From the NCBI GenBank assembly GCA_965206975.1, contig OZ242253.1, forward strand, positions 2,914,001-2,978,000: a stretch of DNA of 64,000 nt, written 5' to 3'. The first letter of the stretch is position 1, and every line of letters begins with the position of its first letter. A program made the position numbers and the translations under genes. Under the pieces are notes generated by a model that had not been told where the DNA came from, searched no databases, and saw only the letters and a program-made list of their open reading frames with translations. The stretch is from JAAXGI01 sp965206975 (lineage in GTDB: Bacteria > Gemmatimonadota > Gemmatimonadetes > Longimicrobiales > Gaopeijiaceae). Of this stretch, positions 50,076 through 59,168 are shown piece after piece.

Positions 50076-50612
50076 TCAGGGAGAGAAGCGGCCGAAGTCC
50101 TCCGGGTTCAAGCGGCGGAGGTACTCGTTCAGTTCGTCCGCACTCGAAAATGGTGCCCCCTCCTGCGCCTTTGGCAGTGATCCCTCGGGTGCGAGGCTGT
50201 CGCCATCGGCTGCGATCTCGATGGAAGCGCGGCCGAGGAGCGCCTCCTCCGCGAAGATCCGCGCATCCGCCCGGAGGGCTACGGCGATCGAGTCCGATGG
50301 CCTGGCGTCCACGCTGATCCGGTCCTCGCCCCGCTCGATCAGGAGCTCCGCATAGTAGGTTGAGTCGGCGACGCGGCTGATGACGACCCGTTGAAGCCTC
50401 CCCCCGAGATCGGAGACGACCGAGGCGAGTAGATCGTGCGTGAGCGGGCGCGAGACCTTCATGTCGGCGAGCTGCATCGCAATCGCCGAGGCTTCTCCGG
50501 GACCGATCCAGATCGGGAGGACACGCTCGCCGTCCGCTTCCTGCAGGATGAGCACCGGCGTATTCGATGTCCGATCGAGCCCCAGGCTCCGTACCTTCAC
50601 TTCGACCAACAC
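50076..50612 (-). CDS. Bifunctional nuclease (BFN/DUF151) domain protein
   Basis: The 178-residue protein matches the BFN fold: VEVKVRSLGLDRTSNTPVLILQE, VLPIWIGPGEASAIAMQL, RPLTHDLLASVVSDLGG, VVISRVADSTYYAELLI, VDARPSDSIAVALRADARIFAEE. Family members have been linked with nucleic-acid cleavage and regulation. The C-terminal extension (about 135-178) is acidic. The GTG start at 50,612 is supported by GGAGG about 8 bases upstream; the longer frame upstream is in metK-intergenic DNA. Confidence 0.83.
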   Translation of the reverse strand: MLVEVKVRSLGLDRTSNTPVLILQEADGERVLPIWIGPGEASAIAMQLADMKVSRPLTHDLLASVVSDLGGRLQRVVISRVADSTYYAELLIERGEDRISVDARPSDSIAVALRADARIFAEEALLGRASIEIAADGDSLAPEGSLPKAQEGAPFSSADELNEYLRRLNPEDFGRFSP

Positions 50613-50760
50613 GAGCGCGCCTCCTGAGGTAGGGATCGCGGCCAAGACTCCCGCCCGGCCTCTCCAAGGTACTCTCAAGAGCGACCGGGGTTCACCTACC
50701 CCCGAATCCTCGAGTGGAGCCGCCGGAGCGTCTCTCCACTCGTCCGCTCCCTTCGCCGCT

Positions 50761-51936
50761 TCAGAGCTGAAGGAGGCGCCGGATCGCGTCCACCCGGTCC
50801 GTGCGTTCCCAAGGAAAGAGGGTGACTTCCTCCCCAAAGCGCTCCGCGGTCACGGGCGCCCGCCCAAAGTGACCGTAGGCCGAGGTCGATACGAAGATCG
50901 GGCGGCGGAGCCCCAGATCCCGAATGATCGATTGGGGCCGGAAGTCGAATGTCTCCGTGACGGCCGCAGCAATCTCGGGGTCGGCCACGCGACCCGTGCC
51001 GGCCGAGTCCACCCAGATCGAGACGGGCTCCGCGACCCCGATCGCGTACGCGAGCTGTATCTCGCACCGGCGTGAAGCGCCCGCCGCGACCACGTTCTTC
51101 GCCGCCCATCGCGCGGCGTACGCAGCCGAGCGGTCCACCTTTGTCGCGTCCTTGCCCGAGAAGGCCCCCCCACCGTGGCGGCCCATCCCGCCGTAGGTGT
51201 CCACGATGATCTTCCGGCCCGTGAGTCCGACATCCCCCTGCGGACCGCCCGTCACGAACTGACCCGTGGGGTTCACATGGATCGCAGCGGCCGTGCTGTC
51301 GAAGAGCTCCGCGGGAAGGCTCGGTCGGATTACCGCTTCGAGGAGTGCACCCCGAATCTCGTCGTTCGAGACGTCCGGGTCGTGTTGTGCGGCGAGGACG
51401 ACGGCGGTGATCGCCACGGGACGATCCCCGTCGTAGCAGACCGTGATCTGCGACTTCCCGTCGGGCCTGAGCCAGGGGAGGGCGCACGAGCGCCGGACGT
51501 CGGCGAGCGCGCGCGTTAGGCGGTGCGCATAGACGACCGGGGCCGGGAGGAGCTCCTCGGTCTCGTCGCACGCGAATCCGAACATCATCCCCTGATCCCC
51601 GGCCCCGCCCTTGTCCACGCCCAGCGCGATATCCGGGGACTGCCTGTCGATCGAGGTCAGGACCCCGCACGTGTTGCCGTCGATCCCGTACTCCGATCTG
51701 TCGTATCCGATTTCGACCAGGGTGCTGCGGACAATTTCGGCTATCGCAACCCGCGAAGCGGTCGCGACTTCCCCAGCGACGATCGCGAGGCCCGTCGTCA
51801 CCATCGTCTCGCACGCGACGCGCGAGTCGGGATCCCCGGCGAGCATGGCGTCGAGCACCGCATCGGAGATGCGGTCTGCAACCTTGTCTGGGTGACCCTC
51901 GGAAACGGACTCCGACGAGAATTGCCGTAGACTCAA
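50761..51936 (-). CDS. metK: S-adenosylmethionine synthetase
   Basis: Makes AdoMet from methionine and ATP, the methyl donor also used by HsdM. The protein has the MetK signatures SESVSEGHPDKVADRISDAVLDA, VDKGGAGDQGMMFGFACDET, PSLPAELFDSTAAAIHVNPTG, GGPQGDVGLTGRKIIVDTYGGMGRHGGGAFSGKDATKVDRS and AIGVAEPVS. All three domains are complete, about 391 residues from a TTG at 51,936. The start is uncertain: no ATG precedes the first motif closely. There is no room for an AdoMet riboswitch; the gap upstream is 114 bp. Confidence 0.92.
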   Translation of the reverse strand: MSLRQFSSESVSEGHPDKVADRISDAVLDAMLAGDPDSRVACETMVTTGLAIVAGEVATASRVAIAEIVRSTLVEIGYDRSEYGIDGNTCGVLTSIDRQSPDIALGVDKGGAGDQGMMFGFACDETEELLPAPVVYAHRLTRALADVRRSCALPWLRPDGKSQITVCYDGDRPVAITAVVLAAQHDPDVSNDEIRGALLEAVIRPSLPAELFDSTAAAIHVNPTGQFVTGGPQGDVGLTGRKIIVDTYGGMGRHGGGAFSGKDATKVDRSAAYAARWAAKNVVAAGASRRCEIQLAYAIGVAEPVSIWVDSAGTGRVADPEIAAAVTETFDFRPQSIIRDLGLRRPIFVSTSAYGHFGRAPVTAERFGEEVTLFPWERTDRVDAIRRLLQL

Positions 51937-52050
51937 AGCAAGGGGACCTGTGATTCGCGAGGTGAGCTGAGATCGGCTCGCGGGAGGTGGCGGGAGCGGG
52001 CTTCGGGGCCGCTCAGCCCGAAGCCTTCGGCGCTCCACCATATACACCCC

Positions 52051-53832
52051 TCAAGCCACGGACAAGCTCCAGCGCCCGGAGAAAGCGGCGAGGTCGACAC
52101 CGGAGCCGATCCCCGCCACGAGCTCCTCCGTCACATCTCTCGAGGTCGACGCGGCGAGCGCCCTCCGGGCGGCGGCGCGCGCGTCCACCACCCGAACGCT
52201 GCGGATCATCTTCCGCATCTCGGGAAGGCTGGGCCACGCGACCGAGAGGGATCCGATGTCCAGTCCCAGGATCAGGAAGGCGCCGAGGGGGTTGCTCGCC
52301 ATCTCGCCGCAAACGGCGACCTCGATCCCCGCCGCGCGCGCCGCCCGGGAGACCTGATGGAGCTGGCGCACCACGGCCGGATGGAATGGGTTGTAGAGAT
52401 GCGCGAGCCGCGCATTCGATCGATCGACCGCGAGCGTGTACTGCACCAGGTCGTTCGTTCCGATCGAGAAGAAGTCGCAGTGGCGTGCGAGTTCGACTGC
52501 CTCGAGCGCCGCCGCCGGCGTCTCGATGAGGCATCCGAGCTTGTAGCCCCCGTAGAATGGGATCCCGTCCCTGCGAAAGGCCTCCTCCTCGTCGGCGAGG
52601 AGCTCCCTCACCTGCACGATCTCGGCGACGTCGTTCACGAGGGGGATCATGATGCGGACGTCCCCGTGGGCCGTTGCCCGGAGGATTGCCCGAAGCTGCG
52701 GCCGGAAGAGATCCAGGCTGTCGAGGCATACCCGGATCCCTCTCCACCCGAGGAAGGGATTCGCCTCCACAGGCGTACGGAGAAATTTCGGGAACTTGTC
52801 GCCCCCGAGATCGTAGGTCCGGATCACCACTGCCCGGTTCGGAAAGGCGTCGACGACCTGCCGGTACGCCTCGTATTGCTCCGCCTCTCCGGGGAGGGAG
52901 TCTCGGCCGACCACGAGGAACTCTGTCCGGAAGAGACCAACGCCCTCGGCCCCGTGCTCCCGGGCGCGGGGCGCCTCGGAGGGGATGTCCAGATTCGCGC
53001 GGAGCGCAACGGGTTGGCCGTCGAGCGTGACGGCATCCTCCCGGACGATCTCCGCCAGCTCCTCTTCCCATTCCTGGATCTGTACTCTCCGCTCCCGGTA
53101 GACGGCCCGATCGCGGTCGTCCGGGACCACCACGATCCGGCCGATCCGACCGTCTAGGATCGCCTCCTCCCCCGTCTCCACCCTCTGCGAGACGTCGGCC
53201 AGACCCCCGACGGAGGGGATCTCGAGGGAGCGGGCGAGGATCGCCCAGTGAGAGGTTCGGGTCCCCAGATCCGTGGCGATCCCGAGCACGCTTCCCGGGT
53301 CCATCTGCACGGCGAGAGATGGCGTCAGCGTTCTCGCCACGACAATCGCCGGCCCGCCGTCCCCCGCAACATCGCCTGGCTCGGGGAGGCCCATGAGGCG
53401 GTGGAGTACCCGGACGAGGACGTCCTCCAGGTCGTTCAGCCGGTCGAGGACCATCGGATTCGAGGTGCGGATCCACATCGCCTGGAGTTCGAGGACCCGC
53501 CACTCGACGGCACGGGCGGCCGTCAGCCGGTTTTCCCGGATGTAGCGGCGAGCCCCGTCGATGAGATCGGCGTCCTCGAGCATGAGGAGCTGCGGGTCAA
53601 AGATCCGCGCCTCCATCGAGCCGAGCCTCGCGCGGGTGCTCTCCTGCACCCGGCAGAGCCGACCCTGGGCCCACCTCAGCGCCTCGTCGAGCCGCTCCAC
53701 CTCCCCTTCGACCTCGTCGTCCGGGACCATCCGGTGGGGTACTCGCGGAACGCTCCAGCCAACGAGGCGGATCGATCCGAACGCAATCCCCTCTGCAATC
53801 GGGAGACCGTCGTACACTCGACCCATCCTCAC
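52051..53832 (-). CDS. ptsI: PTS phosphotransferase enzyme I
   Basis: Transfers phosphate from phosphoenolpyruvate to HPr. The 593-residue protein has the swivel-domain histidine H195 in LGTRTSHWAILARSLEIPSVGG. The N-terminal HPr-binding helices are present. The C-terminal PEP-binding barrel carries GVGLFRTEFLVV, NPFLGWRGIR, RIMIPLVNDVAEI, GCLIETPAAAL, SIGTNDLVQYTLAVDR and EVAVCGEMAS. Length is typical. It is directly downstream of ptsH (last bases overlap by 4) in a complete PTS operon. Confidence 0.93.
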   Translation of the reverse strand: MRMGRVYDGLPIAEGIAFGSIRLVGWSVPRVPHRMVPDDEVEGEVERLDEALRWAQGRLCRVQESTRARLGSMEARIFDPQLLMLEDADLIDGARRYIRENRLTAARAVEWRVLELQAMWIRTSNPMVLDRLNDLEDVLVRVLHRLMGLPEPGDVAGDGGPAIVVARTLTPSLAVQMDPGSVLGIATDLGTRTSHWAILARSLEIPSVGGLADVSQRVETGEEAILDGRIGRIVVVPDDRDRAVYRERRVQIQEWEEELAEIVREDAVTLDGQPVALRANLDIPSEAPRAREHGAEGVGLFRTEFLVVGRDSLPGEAEQYEAYRQVVDAFPNRAVVIRTYDLGGDKFPKFLRTPVEANPFLGWRGIRVCLDSLDLFRPQLRAILRATAHGDVRIMIPLVNDVAEIVQVRELLADEEEAFRRDGIPFYGGYKLGCLIETPAAALEAVELARHCDFFSIGTNDLVQYTLAVDRSNARLAHLYNPFHPAVVRQLHQVSRAARAAGIEVAVCGEMASNPLGAFLILGLDIGSLSVAWPSLPEMRKMIRSVRVVDARAAARRALAASTSRDVTEELVAGIGSGVDLAAFSGRWSLSVA

Positions 53833-54110
53833 GTCTCCCCGAAGCCGCCTGTGACGAGCGCCGCGAGCGCGTCTGCGGCCTCAGCCGCGTCCGGGCCCGC
53901 GGCCCGGATCACGAGCTCCGTTCCTTCGGCCGCTGCGAGCATCAAGACTCCCATAATGCTCTTCCCGTTCACCTTGAGGCTTTCCTTCGAAAGCTTCACA
54001 TCCGCCCGGTATCTCCCCGCCAGTTTGACGAACTCCGCGGCCGGCCTCGCGTGCATTCCCAGTCGATTCGTGATCCTGACCCTCCGGGTCTCGGCACCGG
54101 CGTCGTTCAT
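53829..54110 (-). CDS. ptsH: PTS phosphocarrier protein HPr
   Basis: Small shuttle between EI and the EIIA proteins. The 93-residue protein has the active histidine H20 in NRLGMHARPAAEF. The regulatory serine S51 in NGKSIMGVLML is the target of HPr kinase, whose gene is six genes upstream in the same operon. Length, start (M in MNDAGAETRR) and coupling to ptsI are as expected. Confidence 0.93.
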   Translation of the reverse strand: MNDAGAETRRVRITNRLGMHARPAAEFVKLAGRYRADVKLSKESLKVNGKSIMGVLMLAAAEGTELVIRAAGPDAAEAADALAALVTGGFGET

Positions 54111-54189
54111 GCCGGCCCCTCCCCTGTCGGGGTGTCGTTCGGCGGGGCACACCCGCGAGGCAGTGGGTCCGGGCGTCCGGCGTGGTTCG

Positions 54190-54909
54190 TCATGGAAGAA
54201 GGAGGCCGAGGAGGATGAGTCCAAGGACAGCGAAGCGTGCCCACGGTCTCGCGCCTTCGCCCCCCGCGAGTCCCGCCACAAAAAGGAGCGCTCCTCCCGC
54301 CGCCCAGACTGGCCCGAACGCCCCGCCGCGCAGCATTTGGGCCAGGGTCAGCCCCGCGAGAATGCCAAGGATGAGGACCCCGAGCGAGGCGAGGCGTTCC
54401 GATCTCCCGGGTAACCTCGCGGCCGCAAGCGCAGGCGCCACCTCCAGGCCACAGGTGAGCCCCACCCGAAGTCCCCATGCCCGGAGGAAGAGGTGGAGGC
54501 TGTTGTACAGAAGGAGTACTCCGAGGACGACGACTCCGGGCGGGACGCCGAGGAGGAATGCCAAGATTCCACCGAGGAGGCAGAGCGGCCTCCAAGCGCC
54601 CCAGATAAGCCGGTCCCCCAGGCTCCCGAGCGGGCTTCGAAGTGCCGAGAGGAAGCTTCGAAGCTCGGCGGGTGGCGTTCCGTCGGCGCGCGCGCGCGCG
54701 GTCGCTCCGAGGGCGAGAGGGGTCAGGTAGGGATGCGAATTGAAGGGCTCCCCCGGATCGGGGGCAATTTCCGTCCCGTCCCTCCAGGTGCAGGAGGGGG
54801 GGAGGAGCGCCCAGGCGAATCCGGACCCAATCAGCGTCCGTTCGTTGATCGACCCCTGGGTGAAGAGCGAGCGGAGGAAGAGCCTCGTCGCACCCCATCG
54901 TCGGATCAT
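54190..54909 (-). CDS. PTS mannose-family EIID component
   Basis: Membrane component of a mannose-type permease. The 239-residue protein has the EIID-Man layout: RLFLRSLFTQGSINERTLIGSGFAWALLP, FNSHPYLTPLALGATARA, then several hydrophobic helices (LCLLGGILAFLLGVPPGVVVLGVLLLYN, ASLGVLILGILAGLTLAQML). The ATG at 54,909 overlaps the EIIC stop as ATGA. The family transports hexoses or amino sugars; the substrate is not predictable. Confidence 0.85.
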   Translation of the reverse strand: MIRRWGATRLFLRSLFTQGSINERTLIGSGFAWALLPPSCTWRDGTEIAPDPGEPFNSHPYLTPLALGATARARADGTPPAELRSFLSALRSPLGSLGDRLIWGAWRPLCLLGGILAFLLGVPPGVVVLGVLLLYNSLHLFLRAWGLRVGLTCGLEVAPALAAARLPGRSERLASLGVLILGILAGLTLAQMLRGGAFGPVWAAGGALLFVAGLAGGEGARPWARFAVLGLILLGLLLP

Positions 54910-55586
54910 CGAATGAGCCCGAGGAGGATGCCGGCGAGGGTGCCCCCGATGAACAGGGCACGCGCACTTCCGGCGCGACGCCACCTCCGAAGGAGCGTGC
55001 CCCCCGTAAGGAGTCCGGGGATCATGAGTAGAAGCCACGTCAAGCTCTCCGGGAGCGACCAGAGCGCCCCGAGGGTTGCCGGGAGCCCCAGCGCGACGGC
55101 GAGCCCGAGCGCGGTCAGGAGGAAGCTCCGGAGCGCGTCGGCCCCGATGCACGACCAGTGACGGCGGGAGAGTCCGGCCGCGGAGTGCCACTCGCCCTCC
55201 GGCGGACGCATGATCCATCCGTTGAGCCGCCTCTGCCCGCGGACGCTCATACCCCCGACAAGGCTTCCCAGAACCCCGAGGGCGACCCCGAGGGCCAGCC
55301 CGCCGGGCCCGCCGATTCGGGCGGCTAGGGCGACCGCCGGCACAGCTGCCGGGCCCGGCTCCGGGAGCCTCGCGCCCCCCATCGGGAGATCCGCCAAGTG
55401 GTACGCTTCCAGGAGCGCTCCGATGATAAATCCCTCGGCAGGGGTTCCCGCCCACCACCCGGCGAGAGCTCCCGAGACGAGCGGCCGGGAGAGGAGGAAA
55501 TGTCCGGCGGCCGACCCATCGACCCCGGCCCAGGTGCCGACGAGGAGGAGGGGGAGAAGCGCGAGGAGGCTCTCCACGTCAACCAC
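54906..55586 (-). CDS. PTS mannose-family EIIC component
   Basis: Integral-membrane translocator of the same permease. About 226 residues with several hydrophobic helices: LLALLPLLLVGTWAGVDGSAAGHFLLSRPLVSGALAGWWAG, EGFIIGALLEAYHLADLPMG (an EIIC-Man motif), GGLALGVALGVLGSLVGGM, SFLLTALGLAVALGLPATLGALW. The start is taken at GTG 55,586, overlapping the EIIB stop, with GAGG about 8 bases upstream; a GTG three codons later is also possible. Confidence 0.83.
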   Translation of the reverse strand: MVDVESLLALLPLLLVGTWAGVDGSAAGHFLLSRPLVSGALAGWWAGTPAEGFIIGALLEAYHLADLPMGGARLPEPGPAAVPAVALAARIGGPGGLALGVALGVLGSLVGGMSVRGQRRLNGWIMRPPEGEWHSAAGLSRRHWSCIGADALRSFLLTALGLAVALGLPATLGALWSLPESLTWLLLMIPGLLTGGTLLRRWRRAGSARALFIGGTLAGILLGLIR

Positions 55587-56061
55587 CAAAGATATCCTCG
55601 CCCCGGACCGCCCGGCTCCCTGGGAGGTCCTGCGCGGCAACCGCTATGCCTTCCGCGGCAAGCTCTCTCAGACGGTCGAGGTCCGCCTCGCCCAGGAAGA
55701 GGTAGGAGAGGATGCGCGAGCGTCCCGACGCGTGGTGGAGGCCGCCCAGATTCACCGTCCGACCTTCGAGTGCGCCGGCAACGGCGAGGCGCAGCATGTG
55801 GTCGAGATCCCGGGTGAGGAGGGCCGTGCGCGTCTCGTCGCCCTCCCACGCATCGAGCCGGCCCCTTGCCTCCGCGACCGTATGGAACTCGGCCACCGCG
55901 CCCTCGGGAACCCCGAGCGTGTAGAGTTCCCTTTCGAAGGAGCGCGCCGGGAGCTCGTCATCGACCACGATATAGCGGCCAAGTCCGAGTTCGCTGCCCC
56001 ACCCGACCGTCACCTGGCCGTGGATCAGCCGCTCATCCACGCGGAAGAGTACGATTCCCAC
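55579..56061 (-). CDS. PTS mannose-family EIIB component
   Basis: Cytoplasmic domain that passes phosphate from EIIA to the sugar. The 160-residue protein opens GIVLFRVDERLIHGQVTVGW, with phosphorylatable H14 in the EIIB-Man motif D-E-R-x-x-H-G-Q. It contains NLGGLHHASGRSRILSYLFLG, typical of this family. GTG start. It overlaps the EIIA gene by 29 bp at its 5' end and EIIC at its 3' end. Confidence 0.88.
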   Translation of the reverse strand: MGIVLFRVDERLIHGQVTVGWGSELGLGRYIVVDDELPARSFERELYTLGVPEGAVAEFHTVAEARGRLDAWEGDETRTALLTRDLDHMLRLAVAGALEGRTVNLGGLHHASGRSRILSYLFLGEADLDRLRELAAEGIAVAAQDLPGSRAVRGEDIFGG

Positions 56062-56518
56062 GCTCCCTCGATTCCATTCCCTGGTGGGATCCGATCGCAG
56101 CCCTCCCCTTATCGATCAGCCTCTCCACGAGCTCGTCGACCGGCATCTGGCGGTGGAAGACGAAGTCGAGAAGGATCGCAAGATTCACCCCGAAGAGGAC
56201 GCGGGTGCCCTCGGGATCACGGGAGGCAAGCCGCGCGGCAAGGGCGCAACTCCCCGTCCCGAGGTCGGCGAATATAATCGTCGGTCCCGGCACTGCGAGG
56301 TCCCGGACGAGTTCCTCGAGCTCCTTCGGTCCCCTCCCTTCATTGCTGACGGGGGTGAGGTCCGGACCTGGCTCGCCGGCGATCTTCCGGACCGCATCGA
56401 CGAGACCGAAGCAGAGGGAGCCGTGCGTGAGGACGATACCGTGCACCCCCGCCTCGCGGGAGGCGGCGGTGCACGAGGAGGATTCCGTCAGCGAACCCGG
56501 GACGCTCGCCCTACTCAT
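56033..56518 (-). CDS. PTS mannose-family EIIA component
   Basis: About 161 residues. After an unusual Ser/Ala-rich N-terminal extension of ~24 residues comes the EIIA-Man fold: GVHGIVLTHGSLCFGLVDAVRKIAGE with active H32, VSNEGRGPKELEELVRDL, TIIFADLGTGSCALAARLAS, GVNLAILLDFVFHRQMPVDEL. The start at 56,518 overlaps the hprK stop; an ATG four codons earlier is possible. It forms, with EIIB, EIIC and EIID, a complete split mannose-type system. Confidence 0.85.
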   Translation of the reverse strand: MSRASVPGSLTESSSCTAASREAGVHGIVLTHGSLCFGLVDAVRKIAGEPGPDLTPVSNEGRGPKELEELVRDLAVPGPTIIFADLGTGSCALAARLASRDPEGTRVLFGVNLAILLDFVFHRQMPVDELVERLIDKGRAAIGSHQGMESRERGNRTLPRG

Positions 56519-57473
56519 AGTCCTCCTCAAGGTACTGCGTGACCGGTGCCATCCGGCGCTGCAGCGCCCGATCGAAGAGTTCCGCCGACTCGATCCCCGA
56601 GTACTTGAGAAGGTGATTCATAGCGAGCACCTCGGCCACTACCGTGATGTTCTTTCCGGGATTCAGAGGGACGGTGACTTGAGGGAGGCGGACGCCGAGG
56701 ATCTCCATCTCGTCGCTTTCGAGGCCGGTACGATCGTAGTTCGCCCGATCGTCCCACTCCTCGAGCTGTACGACGAGCTCGATCCGCTTCTGCTGCCTGA
56801 TCGCGCGGATCCCGAAGAGCGCCTGGACGTCGATGATCCCGATCCCGCGGATCTCCATGTGGTGCTGCTGGTTCTCGTGCCCCTTCCCGATCAGGACATC
56901 CTGGCCCCGCCGGGATACGTGAACGAGGTCGTCCGCCACCACCCGGTGTCCTCGTTCCACCAGGTCCAGGACGCACTCGCTCTTCCCGATCCCGCTTGTG
57001 CCGATGAAGAGGAGGCCCACGCCGTGGACGTCGGCGAGCGAGCCGTGAACGTAGAGGGAGGGTGCGAGGGCGAACTGGAGGTACGGCTTGAGTCTTCGAA
57101 AGAAATCCTGGGTGGTGAACGGGGTTCGAAAGAGGGGGACGTCATGCGTGAGTGCCGCTTCGAGCAGGTGCGCCGAGACCTCTTGGCCCTTCGTGACGAA
57201 GGCGGCCGGCACATCCTGGGAGAAGAAGGTGTCGACCCGGTCCCGGAAGAGCTCCTCGGTGAGGGTGCCGAGATATATCATCTCGGTCTGGCCGAAGACC
57301 TGCATGCGGCCGCTCGGGAATCGCTCGACGAATCCGGCGAGCGCGAGCCCGGGACTCGCAACGTCCGGGTCGGAACAGACACGGTCGAGGCTGACGCCCG
57401 GCGTTACGAGCTCGAGGGCGAAGGAGTCCCCCCGCGCATCGATCAACTCCTGAATCGTAAGCGACTGACCCAC
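56511..57473 (-). CDS. hprK: HPr kinase/phosphorylase
   Basis: Phosphorylates and dephosphorylates HPr at the regulatory serine. The 320-residue protein has the N-terminal domain, then GTSGIGKS (P-loop, 158-165), HGVGLLFIG, VVADDLVHV and the family signature MEIRGIGIIDVQALFGIRAIR near 205-225. In Firmicutes it controls carbon catabolite repression. In phyla without CcpA it usually sits, as here, with HPr and mannose-type EIIs, where a different output is presumed. First gene of the PTS block. Confidence 0.93.
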   Translation of the reverse strand: MGQSLTIQELIDARGDSFALELVTPGVSLDRVCSDPDVASPGLALAGFVERFPSGRMQVFGQTEMIYLGTLTEELFRDRVDTFFSQDVPAAFVTKGQEVSAHLLEAALTHDVPLFRTPFTTQDFFRRLKPYLQFALAPSLYVHGSLADVHGVGLLFIGTSGIGKSECVLDLVERGHRVVADDLVHVSRRGQDVLIGKGHENQQHHMEIRGIGIIDVQALFGIRAIRQQKRIELVVQLEEWDDRANYDRTGLESDEMEILGVRLPQVTVPLNPGKNITVVAEVLAMNHLLKYSGIESAELFDRALQRRMAPVTQYLEEDYE

Positions 57474-57535
57474 GAGTCCACGTTCTCCGTCCGCACCCTC
57501 AGGCCGTCCCGACGCTGGCTGCCCGGCCGGGGAAG

Positions 57536-58663
57536 CTAGCCTGCCCGGCTCCGGGAGGCCACCGCCTCCTCGAGCACCGGGCCCCAGCGCTCGCTCGCAC
57601 GTTCCCAGGAGAGGGTCAGCGCGAACTCCCGCGCCGCCTTGCCCATCGCGTGTCGGCGCCGGGCGTCCGAGAGGAGCTCCCTGAGCCTACGTGCGAGGGC
57701 CCCCGTATCCCCGTGCCTCACTAGGAACCCCGTGCCCCCGTCGGCGACGACGTCCCGGAGCCCCGGCGAGTCGCTCGCAACCGTCGGGGTCCGGCACGCG
57801 CCGGCCTCGAGACAAGTGAGCCCCCACCCCTCCTTTACGGAGGTGAGGACGTGTACCCACGAGCGCTGGAGAAGCGTCAACTTCTCCGCCTCACTCACAA
57901 ACCCGAGAAACTCGACCGCATCGTGCCCGAGCCCGAGAGAGCGCGCGCGGGCCTCCAGCGCGGGACGTGCATCCCCTTTGCCCGCCACGAGAAGCCTCGC
58001 GTCCACCCCCTCGCGCCGGAGTATCGAGAGTGCCTCGAGGATGAGCTCCACGCACTTGTACCGCTTGAGCCGTCCCAGGTAGAGGAGCGTGGGGTGCTCG
58101 AAGCGTCGCGTCTCCGGACCGGGGAGGTAGTACCCGCTCTCCACCCCGTTCTCGATCACGCGGATGCGCTTCCTTGAGAAGCCCCGCTGTACAAGGTCAT
58201 CCCGTGTGCTTCTCGAGACGGCGACCACCGGCAGCCTCCGGTATGCGAGGGGCAGGGGCCGTTCGAGAAGCCACGCCACCCCCGCGACGGGCAGCGACGC
58301 GCCCTGGAATGCGGTGGTGCCAAAGAGGTGATGGACGAGGAGGATCGTCGGCGCTCTGGCCCAGAAGGGGGCGAATACAGGTGCCTTGTTCAGATCTTCG
58401 ACCACGACATCGAAGGGGTGCTCGCGGGCGAGCCGCCGGGCATGGCGCGGAGCAGCGAGGGGGTAGGAGTAGCGGCCGCCGACCCGTTGGACATCGATCC
58501 CGTCGATCGTGGTCCGACTCGGCGCCCCCGGCCACCCCGAGGCGATCAGCGTCACCTCGAAGCCGTGCCCGGCAAGCCTGCCGAAGGTCTTGTGAAGGTG
58601 GATCTCGGCCCCGCCGGCCGCCGGGTTCTCGAGGTCCAGCCAGTTCAGGACGAGGAGATGCAT
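57536..58663 (-). CDS. Glycosyltransferase (GT4-like)
   Basis: The 375-residue protein has the GT-B fold of family 4: N-terminal GGAEIHLHKTFGRLAGHGFEVTLIA and C-terminal PTLLYLGRLKRYKCVELILEAL, LLVAGKGDARPAL, VEFLGFVSEAEKLTLLQRSWVHVLTSVKEGWGLTCLEAGACRTPTVASDSPG. The donor-binding E-G-W-G-L-T-C-L-E motif is intact. It transfers a sugar, probably to a lipid or polysaccharide acceptor. It lies between nusB and hprK, with no polysaccharide cluster around it. Confidence 0.83.
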   Translation of the reverse strand: MHLLVLNWLDLENPAAGGAEIHLHKTFGRLAGHGFEVTLIASGWPGAPSRTTIDGIDVQRVGGRYSYPLAAPRHARRLAREHPFDVVVEDLNKAPVFAPFWARAPTILLVHHLFGTTAFQGASLPVAGVAWLLERPLPLAYRRLPVVAVSRSTRDDLVQRGFSRKRIRVIENGVESGYYLPGPETRRFEHPTLLYLGRLKRYKCVELILEALSILRREGVDARLLVAGKGDARPALEARARSLGLGHDAVEFLGFVSEAEKLTLLQRSWVHVLTSVKEGWGLTCLEAGACRTPTVASDSPGLRDVVADGGTGFLVRHGDTGALARRLRELLSDARRRHAMGKAAREFALTLSWERASERWGPVLEEAVASRSRAG

Positions 58664-58712
58664 CGCCCTCGCGGGAGGCGGGCCCCGGCGAACGGGCCAG
58701 ACGCGCGCATCC

Positions 58713-59168
58713 CTACGCCCTCCGGCGTCGGAGCACCGCGTCCAGGATCCCGTTCACGAATCGGGGTGAGTCCTTCCCGCCGTACTGGCCGGCGAGACGG
58801 ATCCCCTCCTGGATCGCGACGGCCGGGGGGAGTTCCGGTGCGTAGAGGATCTCCGAGGCGGCGAGGCGAAGGACCGCCCGATCGACTTGGGAGAGACGCT
58901 CGAGTCGCCAGTTCTCCATGCATGCATCGATTGCACCGTCGATCTCCTCCCAATGGTGATCGAGCCGCTCCACGTGCTCGCAGATCAGCGGGAGACGGGC
59001 CGGGGAGATGCGTCGGGTCTCCCGTACCGCAGAGGCCGCCTCTTTCAGGCACCCCGAGGCTCCCCGTGACTCCCAGTGGTAGAGAATGTGAAGGACCCAG
59101 GAGCGCGCCCTCATCCGGTCGACCCGATCGCGACGGTTGAGCGGTGCGGCGGCCACCTCGCCCGTCAC
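58713..59168 (-). CDS. nusB: Transcription antitermination factor NusB
   Basis: With NusE binds boxA in rRNA antitermination. The 151-residue protein has the helical NusB core: RARSWVLHILYHWESRG, RLPLICEHVERLDHHWEEIDGAI, LSQVDRAVLRLAASEILYAPELPPAVAIQEGIRLAGQYGGKDSPRFVNGILDAVLR. Start GTG at 59,168 overlaps the ribH stop (GTGA); an internal ATG at 59,114 is possible. The ribH-nusB pair is common in bacteria. Confidence 0.9.
   Translation of the reverse strand: MTGEVAAAPLNRRDRVDRMRARSWVLHILYHWESRGASGCLKEAASAVRETRRISPARLPLICEHVERLDHHWEEIDGAIDACMENWRLERLSQVDRAVLRLAASEILYAPELPPAVAIQEGIRLAGQYGGKDSPRFVNGILDAVLRRRRA

Noticed and set aside
51937..52050. AdoMet riboswitch before metK
   Set aside because: The 114-bp gap shows none of the conserved core of known SAM riboswitches.
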